In this document: positions 1 to 4,875 of the stretch, in pieces
Layout: every line of letters starts with the position of its first letter
Numbering within the stretch: the stretch's first letter is position 1
Assembly (NCBI GenBank): GCA_024638585.1
Contig: JAHEKA010000130.1
Coordinates: forward strand, 1-6,598
Direction of reading: 5' to 3'
Length of the DNA stretch: 6,598 bases
Origin: Rhodospirillales bacterium
GTDB lineage: Bacteria; Pseudomonadota; Alphaproteobacteria; SMXQ01
Made by a program: the position numbers and the translations under genes
Notes under the pieces: generated by a model
Told to the model about the DNA's origin: nothing
Database searches by the model: none
Seen by the model: only the letters and a program-made list of their open reading frames with translations

Positions 1-379
1 CCGGATCGACCCGGGAGATACAGATCACGTCGACGCAATCGATGCCCAGGCGTTTGAGTCCCCCTTCGCACGAGGCACGGATATGGGCGGGCGTGCCGCT
101 CACCACGTTGACGCCATCGGGGCGGATCGAGCCCAGCTTGGAATGGATCACGAACTGATCGCGGTTTCCCTTGATGGCCTTGCCGATCAGGGTCTGATTG
201 TGGCCTTGGCCGTAATTGGACGAGGTGTCGAGGAAATTGATGCCGAGTTCCAGCGCCCGGTGGATCGTCGCGATGCATTCGTCGTCGTCTTGCGGCCCAT
301 AGGCGCCGGACATGGAAAAGCAACCGAGCCCAAGGGGCGAGACCGCGAGGTTCGAAGTGCCGAATGTCACGCTGTCCAT
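1..379 (-). CDS. Aldo/keto reductase, N-terminal part (cut by window edge)
   Basis: The minus-strand frame from ATG at 379 to the window edge gives 126 residues of an NAD(P)H-dependent aldo/keto reductase, a cytosolic TIM-barrel oxidoreductase that interconverts carbonyls and alcohols. The start MDSVTFGTSNLAVSPLGLGC is the usual first beta strand. Catalytic Asp51 and Tyr56 lie in NFLDTSSNYG, and Lys81 lies in VIHSKLG. The stretch around residues 117-126, VDVICISRVDP, aligns with the family's DLYYxHRVDP, so the position of the fourth catalytic residue (His) is Ser here. The start is supported by an AAGGA Shine-Dalgarno sequence at 389-393 (minus strand), 9 nt from the ATG. About 200 further residues should lie outside the window. 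Family membership is very likely; the substrate cannot be told. With His replaced, activity may be altered, or the protein may be a variant subfamily. Confidence 0.92.
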   Translation of the reverse strand, partial: MDSVTFGTSNLAVSPLGLGCFSMSGAYGPQDDDECIATIHRALELGINFLDTSSNYGQGHNQTLIGKAIKGNRDQFVIHSKLGSIRPDGVNVVSGTPAHIRASCEGGLKRLGIDCVDVICISRVDP

Positions 380-421
380 AGTAGTGGTTCCTTATCCTGA
401 AGGCCGTCTCGGGGGCCGCAG

Positions 422-460
422 CCGATGGAGCGGTCCGATGGGGCTGTCCGATGGTACCAG
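422..460. repeat. Three direct repeats of CCGATGG, 13-bp period
   Basis: CCGATGG occurs at 422-428, 435-441 and 448-454, each start exactly 13 bp from the last. The first two 13-bp units match at 11 of 13 positions. The third keeps the 7-bp core and then reads TACCAG, which creates the palindrome TGGTACCA at 452-459. The array lies between the divergent reductase and glycosyltransferase genes and overlaps a possible minus-strand -10 element. Binding by a regulator is an inference. Confidence 0.6.
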
Positions 461-478
461 AACCGCCGCGCCGGCCAA
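451..478 (-). promoter_or_regulatory. Possible promoter for the aldo/keto reductase gene
   Basis: Read on the minus strand, TTGGCC (478-473; 4 of 6 to the -35 consensus) is followed after 16 nt by TACCAT (456-451; 4 of 6 to the -10 consensus). TGG stands directly before it, like an extended -10. A transcript would begin about 65 nt upstream of the reductase ATG. The -10 falls in the third CCGATGG repeat. Matches of this quality also arise by chance in such DNA. Confidence 0.2.
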
Positions 479-520
479 CGGTTCCATTTGTCTTACCGCC
501 GTTCTAGGGTCGCGCAGGGG

Positions 521-530
521 AATCGCGATT
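521..530. promoter_or_regulatory. Perfect 10-bp palindrome upstream of glycosyltransferase SD
   Basis: AATCGCGATT is a perfect inverted repeat ending 2 nt before the Shine-Dalgarno sequence of the glycosyltransferase gene. It could be an operator half-site pair or mean nothing. No promoter elements that I would defend were found around it on the plus strand. Confidence 0.2.
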
Positions 531-532
531 TC

Positions 533-539
533 AAGGGAG
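533..539 (+). promoter_or_regulatory. Shine-Dalgarno deciding between ATG 542 and GTG 548
   Basis: AAGGGAG stands only 2 nt before ATG 542 but 8 nt before the in-frame GTG 548. Spacing favours the GTG, codon preference favours the ATG. The two proteins differ by two residues. Confidence 0.5.
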
Positions 540-541
540 CG

Positions 542-2206
542 ATGATCGTGAAGCCATGGTCAGCGGCGGTGCGTGCGTGCCCAGGGACGTGGGCGGCCCT
601 CGTGCTGTTCGTCATTCTGCTGGTCGGTGTCGTCGCGATCAATTGCGGTGCCTCTCGCCCCCTCGACCAGCATGAGATTTACGTCGCCCAGACCGCCAGC
701 GAGATGATCGCGCGCGGCGATCCACTGATCCCCTATTACCTCGACGCGCCGCGCCTGGAAAAGCCCCCCTTGCCCTATTGGCTGACCGCCGCCACCCATC
801 TCGCATTGGGGGCGGATGGCGCCCGGGTGACGGAATTCGAGGCCCGTCTGCCCTCCCTGGTCGCCGGTCTCGCCCTGATTTTCGTGACCTTCGCCTTGGC
901 GCGGGCCGCCTTCGGTGAGCGGCGGGTGGGCATCGTCGCGGCGGCGCTTTTGGGCAGCAGTTGGTATTTCTTCGCCTATGCCCGCAGCGTGCGGCCCGAA
1001 ATGCTCTATGCGCTGCTCTGCACCGTGCAAATGCTCGGCATCGTCATCGCCGCCAACCGGGCGGAGGAGGGGCGCTCCACCCTGGCCGGCGCCCTGCTGG
1101 CCTGGGGCGCGGTGGCCCTGGCGCTGCTGACGAAGGGCCCGCAACTGCCGGCCTTCATGATGGCGGGTGCGGCGTTGGCCCTTTGGCTACGCCGGCCGCG
1201 CCCGGCATTGGGCCGGGTGTTGCGCCCCTGGATCGGGCTCGGCCTCGTCGCGCTGGTGGTCCCGTATTACGCCTATCTCGCGGTCCAGGCCGAAGGTGTC
1301 GCCCAATTCTGGGCCGAGCAGATGGTCCAGAACACCGACGTGCCGATTTGGCTCCGTCCGCTCCGGTTTTACTACCCGGTGCGCCTGGTGATCGCGTTCC
1401 TGCCCTGGGCCGTGGCGGCGGGCCTGGCGGTCGTGTGGACGATCCGCAGGCGGCAGCCCAATGCCCTGTTGCTGGGCTGGGCCATCGTGGTCGCCCTCCT
1501 GTTCGTGGGTTTCGCCGGCAAGCTGCGCCAGCACTACATCCTCCCGCTTCTGCCCCTGCTCGCCGCCCTGGCGGCGGCGGCGGCGGTCGAGCTCTATGAC
1601 AGGGCCCGGACCGAGGCCGGCACGCGCCGGTTGTTGGGTTGGTTGGTCGCCGGCCAGGCCGTGCTGGTACTGGCGGCGCTCGGTTCCATCGCCTGGCGCG
1701 CCCAGGCGGCGCACCCGTTAAGCGACATGCCGATGCTGCCCGCCGCCCTGCCGTGGTTGGCCGTGGGAGGCGTCGGGCTGGTGCTGGCCTGCATGTTTGT
1801 CCGGGCCCGCCCGCCCGCCGCCTTGGCCGCCCTCGTGGCATCGGTCCTGGCCGCCATCGGTGCCATTTCCTGGTCCGGCCTGGATGTTCAGCCGCACTGG
1901 GCCAAGGGTGCTGTGTTCGCCGCCAAGTTGTCGGAGACCGTCGGGCGCGACGGTGCCTTGATCCTCGATTCCGGCGATCGCGGCACGATCGCCTATTACG
2001 GGGGCCGAACGCTGGAAGCGACGCCGATCGATGCCTGGCTTGCGGCCAATCCCGGCCGCCCCTTGCCCTATGTGATCTGCCGCCCGGTCTGCCGTTCGCG
2101 CGCCCACAAGCTGGAGGGCGAGGTCGTCCTGCGCCAGCACCGCATCAAGGGCACCCAGGCGATGATCCTCTATCGGATCACCCGGGTCCGTCCCGCGGGA
2201 CCCTGA
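542..2206 (+). CDS. ArnT/PMT-like membrane glycosyltransferase (GT-C fold)
   Basis: This encodes a polytopic inner-membrane glycosyltransferase of about 554 residues, of the ArnT/dolichyl-phosphate-mannose mannosyltransferase superfamily. These enzymes move a sugar from a polyprenyl-phosphate carrier to lipid A, a glycan or a protein on the periplasmic side. A first membrane helix at about 18-36 leads into the first periplasmic loop, with LDQHEIYVAQTASEM (41-55), MIARGDPLIP and KPPLPYW (74-80), all landmarks of the family. About ten more hydrophobic segments follow, with ALLTKGP near 193-199, FLPW near 286-289 and KLRQHYILPLLPLLA near 327-341. A less hydrophobic domain of roughly 110 residues ends the protein. 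The usual acidic pair DE in the first loop reads HE (44-45); E45 is kept. An open frame extends upstream to 425 but does not look coding. The next gene converges on it 4 bp downstream. Fold assignment is confident; donor and acceptor are unknown. Confidence 0.88.
   Translation: MIVKPWSAAVRACPGTWAALVLFVILLVGVVAINCGASRPLDQHEIYVAQTASEMIARGDPLIPYYLDAPRLEKPPLPYWLTAATHLALGADGARVTEFEARLPSLVAGLALIFVTFALARAAFGERRVGIVAAALLGSSWYFFAYARSVRPEMLYALLCTVQMLGIVIAANRAEEGRSTLAGALLAWGAVALALLTKGPQLPAFMMAGAALALWLRRPRPALGRVLRPWIGLGLVALVVPYYAYLAVQAEGVAQFWAEQMVQNTDVPIWLRPLRFYYPVRLVIAFLPWAVAAGLAVVWTIRRRQPNALLLGWAIVVALLFVGFAGKLRQHYILPLLPLLAALAAAAAVELYDRARTEAGTRRLLGWLVAGQAVLVLAALGSIAWRAQAAHPLSDMPMLPAALPWLAVGGVGLVLACMFVRARPPAALAALVASVLAAIGAISWSGLDVQPHWAKGAVFAAKLSETVGRDGALILDSGDRGTIAYYGGRTLEATPIDAWLAANPGRPLPYVICRPVCRSRAHKLEGEVVLRQHRIKGTQAMILYRITRVRPAGP
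2184..2203. terminator. GC-rich inverted repeat at convergent gene ends (weak terminator candidate)
   Basis: GTCCCGCGGGAC at 2190-2201 is a perfect 12-bp palindrome. Alternatively GGGTCC (2184-2189) can pair with GGACCC (2198-2203). It sits in the last codons of the glycosyltransferase gene, just before the 4-bp gap to the convergent gene. There is no T-run on either side, so a classic intrinsic terminator is not shown. Confidence 0.2.
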
Positions 2207-2210
2207 GCCT

Positions 2211-2906
2211 TCAACGCAGGTGCCGGGCGCGCCGCCAGATCGAGAGCAGATAGAGGCCGAGAACAAGCGCGATATAGAACTCGCGCAGTTCGGAATTGCT
2301 GATGCGGCAGTGATGGCCCGGAACCAGCCAATCGGTCAGCTGGGCGATGGTCCAGATCAGCGCGGCGGGAACGCAGACGCTGCTGGGCAGCAACCAGGTC
2401 CAGATCCCCGCCTTATCCAGTTCACGCCCGGTGGCGCTACGCCAGACCGGCAGCACCAGGGCGCAGACAAAGATAAAGGCCTCGACGAAGGCGCGCGGGG
2501 TCTGGTCGAGGAAGTTCGACATGTTGTGGAGGTTGGTCTCGCCCTGGTCGTTGAGGGCCAGGAAGGCCTCCGGAGTTTCCCAGCGGAACACCCACTGGCC
2601 CCAGTTGATCTCCTCGCCGGCGAAATAGATGCAGGCCAGGATCCACAGGGTGAGCCAGACGCGGATCGGCCGCGCCCGGGGATGCCGGCCGAGCGGCCCC
2701 CAGGCCACGATCGCGGCGACGATGCCCGGCAGCAACACCAGCGGCGTGCCCCATTCCAGGACCCCGCCGCCCTTGCCGTCCTTCAGCATCATGACGTGGC
2801 AAACCTCGGGCCAGGCGAAGAGATCCGCGGCCAATACCACCAAGACCGCCAGCGGCGGAAAATAGAGCCAGAGAAGCGGCGGCAGTTCGCGATGCAGGGG
2901 GACCAT
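2211..2906 (-). CDS. Six-helix membrane protein of unknown function (EEINWGQ signature)
   Basis: This predicts an integral membrane protein of 231 residues. Hydrophobic segments lie at roughly 11-29, 52-71, 82-97, 138-155, 168-187 and 208-224. After the third segment comes GEEINWGQWVFRWETPE (97-113) and then NDQGETNLHN (119-128). SELREFYIAL (205-214) leads into the last helix. I recognise this EE-I-(S/N)-W-G-Q ... TPE ... N-Q-x-E-T-N-L-H-N pattern from a family of bacterial hypothetical membrane proteins with no assigned function. Clustered Glu, Gln, Asn and His at a membrane face suggest a catalytic or metal/lipid-head-group site, but that is inference. ATG 2906 was chosen because hydrophobic sequence starts soon after it. 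Its SD is poor (GGAG about 13 nt away), and an upstream in-frame ATG at 2960 would add 18 residues of unconvincing sequence. It is convergent with the glycosyltransferase and divergent from the NDUFA12 gene. Confidence 0.8.
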   Translation of the reverse strand: MVPLHRELPPLLWLYFPPLAVLVVLAADLFAWPEVCHVMMLKDGKGGGVLEWGTPLVLLPGIVAAIVAWGPLGRHPRARPIRVWLTLWILACIYFAGEEINWGQWVFRWETPEAFLALNDQGETNLHNMSNFLDQTPRAFVEAFIFVCALVLPVWRSATGRELDKAGIWTWLLPSSVCVPAALIWTIAQLTDWLVPGHHCRISNSELREFYIALVLGLYLLSIWRRARHLR

Positions 2907-3021
2907 GGCGGGCGCTTGTCTCCAAGGGACCCGTCGATTGCCAGGGTCCGGGGGCGCCATGCTCCGGCCAATCGGCGCTCCGGTCAAGGGGGCTCGGCCC
3001 GCGGCGCCGTCAACAGGGCAC

Positions 3022-3050
3022 TGGACGGACGCCGTCCCCGGTGCCATATT
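3022..3050 (+). promoter_or_regulatory. Candidate sigma-70-type promoter for the NDUFA12-mlaD operon
   Basis: TGGACG (3022-3027, 4 of 6) and CATATT (3045-3050, 4 of 6) are separated by 17 nt. TGC directly before the second hexamer matches an extended -10. Transcription would start near 3057, giving a leader of about 32 nt to ATG 3089. This is the most AT-rich spot of the intergenic region. It is a prediction by eye. Confidence 0.35.
3023..3037. promoter_or_regulatory. Inverted repeat overlapping the candidate -35 (possible operator)
   Basis: GGACGG (3023-3028) and CCGTCC (3032-3037) form a perfect 6-bp inverted repeat with a 3-nt spacer. It covers the candidate -35 and the first part of the promoter spacer, a place where a repressor would block polymerase. 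A regulator is not identifiable from the sequence. Confidence 0.25.
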
Positions 3051-3088
3051 CCCGCCAGTTTCGAACCCGGCCCGGAGGCCTTGTCCCC

Positions 3089-3454
3089 ATGACCCTTGGT
3101 ATCCGCTTGCTCACCTGGTTTCGCGGCGAATCCGTGGGCGAGGACGAATATGGCAACCGTTATTACCGCGGGCGCGGGCGCCGGGACCCCAAGAACAACG
3201 GGCGCGAGCGGCGCTGGGTCCTTTATGACGGTGAGGCCGAGGGATCCAAGGTCCCGCCGGTGTGGCACGCCTGGCTGCACCATATGACCGATGAAGTTCC
3301 CGACGCCGGCGCCCTGGCCCGGCGGCCCTGGCAGAAACCCCACGAACCCAACAAGACCGGCACGGCGGAAGCCTATCGCCCGCCCGGGAGCGCTCTGGCC
3401 GGCGGCCGTCGGCCGCCGGCGACCGGGGATTACGAGCCCTGGACACCCGACTGA
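3089..3454 (+). CDS. NDUFA12 (B17.2)-family NADH:ubiquinone oxidoreductase subunit
   Basis: The 121-residue product belongs to the NDUFA12 family, supernumerary subunits of respiratory complex I present in alphaproteobacteria and in mitochondria. The subunit binds the peripheral, matrix/cytoplasm-facing arm and helps assembly or stability rather than catalysis. Diagnostic stretches are VGEDEYGNRYY (17-27), RRWVLYDGEAEGSKVPPVWH (41-60), WLHHMTDE (62-69), and a C-terminal HEPNKTGTAEAYRPPGS with a Gly/Pro-rich tail ending near DYEPWTPD. There is no signal peptide or membrane helix, as expected. ATG 3089 has CGGAGG at 3073-3078, 10 nt upstream. A longer open frame from 3041 lacks such support. 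It heads the plus-strand cluster, 142 bp before mlaD. Its codons close to the stop contain a perfect 10-bp hairpin. Core nuo genes are not in the window, which is normal because this gene often lies apart from them. Confidence 0.95.
   Translation: MTLGIRLLTWFRGESVGEDEYGNRYYRGRGRRDPKNNGRERRWVLYDGEAEGSKVPPVWHAWLHHMTDEVPDAGALARRPWQKPHEPNKTGTAEAYRPPGSALAGGRRPPATGDYEPWTPD
3398..3420 (+). other. Perfect 10-bp GC hairpin inside the NDUFA12 coding end
   Basis: GCCGGCGGCC (3398-3407) and GGCCGCCGGC (3411-3420) are exact reverse complements separated by 3 nt (GTC). They encode AGGRRPPA near the C terminus. The stem is all G-C and would be very stable in mRNA, about 30 nt before the stop codon. No T-run follows, so it is not a standard terminator. 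Confidence 0.6.
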
Positions 3455-3500
3455 CGGCCGTCTCGTGCGCGGCCGCTGCGTCTTCACCGGGGGGCACCGG

Positions 3501-3588
3501 CAAGATGTCAGCAAGAGGCCAGTAAGAAAAGGCGGGTAAGAAGAGGCCAGCAACAAGAGGCCAGCAACAAGAGGCCAGCAACAAGAGG
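3501..3588 (+). repeat. 14-bp tandem repeat array with SD-like AAGAGG core
   Basis: Three exact copies of AAGAGGCCAGCAAC lie at 3541-3554, 3555-3568 and 3569-3582. A partial copy AAGAGG follows at 3583-3588. Two diverged copies with the same 14-bp phase precede them: 3513-3526, ending TAAG instead of CAAC, and 3527-3540, AAAAGGCGGGTAAG. A further degenerate piece, CAAGATGTCAG, lies at 3501-3511 at an 11-bp step. The array is purine-rich and clearly less GC-rich than its surroundings. Two TAA triplets interrupt the diverged copies. It fills most of the NDUFA12-mlaD gap, and its last AAGAGG becomes the Shine-Dalgarno sequence of mlaD. The pattern (old copies upstream, identical copies downstream) suggests recent slippage expansion at the 3' side. 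Confidence 0.9.
3585..3588 (+). promoter_or_regulatory. Shine-Dalgarno of mlaD, part of the last repeat copy
   Basis: GAGG ends 8 nt before ATG 3597, which decides the start over the in-frame ATG at 3609. The same AGAGG core recurs every 14 bp upstream in the tandem array. Confidence 0.65.
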
Positions 3589-3596
3589 TAGGTGCG

Positions 3597-4073
3597 ATGC
3601 AAAGAAACATGATCGAAACCGTTCTTGGCGCCGTGGTCCTTCTCGTGGCCGCGGTTTTCGTGTGGTTTGCCTATACCAACGCGTCCTTGAGGACATCGTC
3701 GGGCTACGAGGTGCGGGCCAAATTCGACCGTGTCGGCGATCTCAAGGAGGGAGCGGACGTCAAGCTGTCGGGCATCAAGGTGGGCTCGGTTGCGGGCCAA
3801 AGCCTCGATCCCAAAACCTATCAGGCGGTGGTGCGGATGATCATCGTCCCGGATGTCAAGCTGCCCAAGGATACCGCGGCGGAGGTCAGCTCTGAAGGAT
3901 TGATGGGCGGGAGCTACGTTTCGCTATCGCCCGGCGCCGAATCCAAGACCATCGAGCCGGGCGGCGAGATCACCATCACCCAGGGGGCGGTGAACCTGGT
4001 GGATCTCATCGGCAAGGCGATGTTCTCCTCCAAGGGCGGGCTCGATGAGGAGCTCGGGCCGAAACCCAAGTAA
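3597..4073 (+). CDS. mlaD: MlaD-like MCE-domain phospholipid-binding protein
   Basis: This encodes a 158-residue MCE protein, the periplasmic lipid-binding part of the Mla system. That system carries phospholipids between inner and outer membranes and keeps the outer membrane asymmetric. An N-terminal anchor helix spans about 8-26 (GAVVLLVAAVFVWFAYT). The single MCE domain follows at about 38-115, with RVGDLKEGADVKLSGIKVGSV, the Leu-Pro strand KLPKDTAAEVSSEGLMGGSYVSL and SPG. The tail PGGEITITQGAVNLVDLIGKAMF is the pore-loop/C-terminal helix region typical of short MlaD proteins. The length is close to that of enterobacterial MlaD (about 180), slightly shorter at the C terminus. No mlaE, mlaF or mlaC is adjacent, so partners must be encoded elsewhere. 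It follows the NDUFA12 gene and the 14-bp repeat array and is 40 bp from the methyltransferase gene. Confidence 0.93.
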   Translation: MQRNMIETVLGAVVLLVAAVFVWFAYTNASLRTSSGYEVRAKFDRVGDLKEGADVKLSGIKVGSVAGQSLDPKTYQAVVRMIIVPDVKLPKDTAAEVSSEGLMGGSYVSLSPGAESKTIEPGGEITITQGAVNLVDLIGKAMFSSKGGLDEELGPKPK

Positions 4074-4082
4074 GCACGCGTC

Positions 4083-4100
4083 GGGCCGCGGGTGCGGCCC
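4083..4100 (+). other. 7-bp GC hairpin between mlaD and the methyltransferase gene
   Basis: GGGCCGC (4083-4089) pairs with GCGGCCC (4094-4100) around a GGGT loop, starting 9 nt after the mlaD stop and ending just before the methyltransferase SD. Without a T-run it is better read as an mRNA stabiliser, a partial attenuator or a spacer than as a terminator. Confidence 0.45.
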
Positions 4101-4104
4101 AAGT

Positions 4105-4108
4105 GAGG
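4105..4108 (+). promoter_or_regulatory. Shine-Dalgarno supporting the TTG start at 4114
   Basis: GAGG within AAGTGAGG stands 5 nt before TTG 4114. The only in-frame ATG upstream (4045) lies inside mlaD and has no comparable site, and no in-frame ATG or GTG lies close by. Confidence 0.5.
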
Positions 4109-4113
4109 CAGCC

Positions 4114-4875
4114 TTGTCCGCCGTCCCTTCTTCAGATTGGAACACCGAACGCTATGTCCGGGAGGCGGCTTTCGTGCCGGAACTCGGGCGCCCGGTCCTG
4201 GCATGGCTCGATCCCAAACCGGGCGAGCGGATTCTCGACCTCGGGTGCGGCGATGGGGCGCTCACCTCTGAGCTGGCGCGCTCTGGGGCGGCGGTGGTGG
4301 GCATCGATGCCAGCCCCAGCCAGATCGAGGCGGCCCGGGCGCGCGGTCTCGACGCACGTGTGATGGACGCGGCCGCGCTTGCGTTTGAGGCGGAATTCGA
4401 CGCCGTATTTTCCAACGCCGCCCTGCATTGGATGGCGGACCGGACTTCGGTCCTGGCCGGCACCGCGCGGGCGCTCAAGCCGGGCGGGCGGCTGGTCGCG
4501 GAGATGGGCGGCAAGGGCAATATCGATCGCGTGTTGCGGGCCATTCTCGCGGTCCTGGCCGAGCGCGGCTGCGACGGCCGGCCGGCCTTGCCCTGGTTGT
4601 TTCCCGATCCCGACGATCAGGCCGCCGCCCTGGCGCGCGCGGGCTTTCGGGTCGCGCGCATGGAGCATTTCGAGCGGCCCACCGACCTCGATTGCACGAT
4701 GACCGACTGGCTTGAAATCTTCGCCCCCGCCTTCGTGCGCCTGCTGCCCGAAGCCGATCGGGAGACCTTCTTCACCGAGGTTTCAGCCCGGTTGGAACCC
4801 GAGTTGTTCGACCCCGGGCGGGGAGTTTGGTGGGTCGATTACGTGCGTCTCCGATTCGAGGCAGTCAAGACATGA
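4114..4875 (+). CDS. Class I SAM-dependent methyltransferase (Tam/BioC-like)
   Basis: From TTG 4114 this gives a 253-residue soluble methyltransferase with the Rossmann fold of class I enzymes. Motif I is ILDLGCGDGAL (40-50). The acidic residue binding the SAM ribose is probably D65 in VVGIDASPSQIEAA. Motif IV-like FDAVFSNAALHWMADR (95-110) and LKPGGRLVAEMGG (121-133) follow. The NAALHW stretch and overall layout resemble trans-aconitate 2-methyltransferase and other small-molecule methyltransferases of the BioC/UbiE type, so the substrate is probably a small acid or lipid-like molecule, but it cannot be named. The C-terminal part (140-253) has Trp- and Asp-rich stretches such as DCTMTDWLEIF, likely substrate-binding. 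The upstream open frame to ATG 4045 would overlap mlaD by 29 bp and run through a GC hairpin, so I prefer the TTG. Its TGA overlaps the next gene's ATG. Confidence 0.88.
   Translation: MSAVPSSDWNTERYVREAAFVPELGRPVLAWLDPKPGERILDLGCGDGALTSELARSGAAVVGIDASPSQIEAARARGLDARVMDAAALAFEAEFDAVFSNAALHWMADRTSVLAGTARALKPGGRLVAEMGGKGNIDRVLRAILAVLAERGCDGRPALPWLFPDPDDQAAALARAGFRVARMEHFERPTDLDCTMTDWLEIFAPAFVRLLPEADRETFFTEVSARLEPELFDPGRGVWWVDYVRLRFEAVKT

Noticed and set aside
425..541. Upstream extension of the glycosyltransferase frame to ATG 425
   Set aside because: The added 39 residues look like translated non-coding DNA. They cover the CCGATGG repeats (the ATG itself lies in the first repeat), and the SD with hydrophobic N terminus supports 542/548.
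961..1599. Open frames overlapping the glycosyltransferase in other frames (also the antisense ones at 560-1144 and 1155-1841)
   Set aside because: They are GC-rich shadow frames with Arg/Gly/Pro-rich translations and no recognisable motif; the glycosyltransferase frame has family motifs throughout.
2220..3092. Long plus-strand open frame of 290 codons
   Set aside because: It is antisense to the membrane-protein gene. Its translation is Gln/Gly/Arg/Asp-rich low-complexity shadow sequence, whereas the minus strand gives clear membrane helices and a family signature.
3455..3475. CGGCCG ... CGGCCG hairpin right after the NDUFA12 stop as a terminator
   Set aside because: The stem is only 6 bp, each arm is self-palindromic so pairing is ambiguous, and no T-run follows.
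3501..3588. CRISPR-like array
   Set aside because: Units are contiguous 14-bp tandem copies with no spacers, and there are no cas genes.
3111..3800. Minus-strand frames through the 14-bp repeats giving repeated LLLASCCWPL peptides
   Set aside because: The repeated peptide is simply the translated tandem repeat. The frames lie antisense to NDUFA12 and mlaD and have no start-site support.
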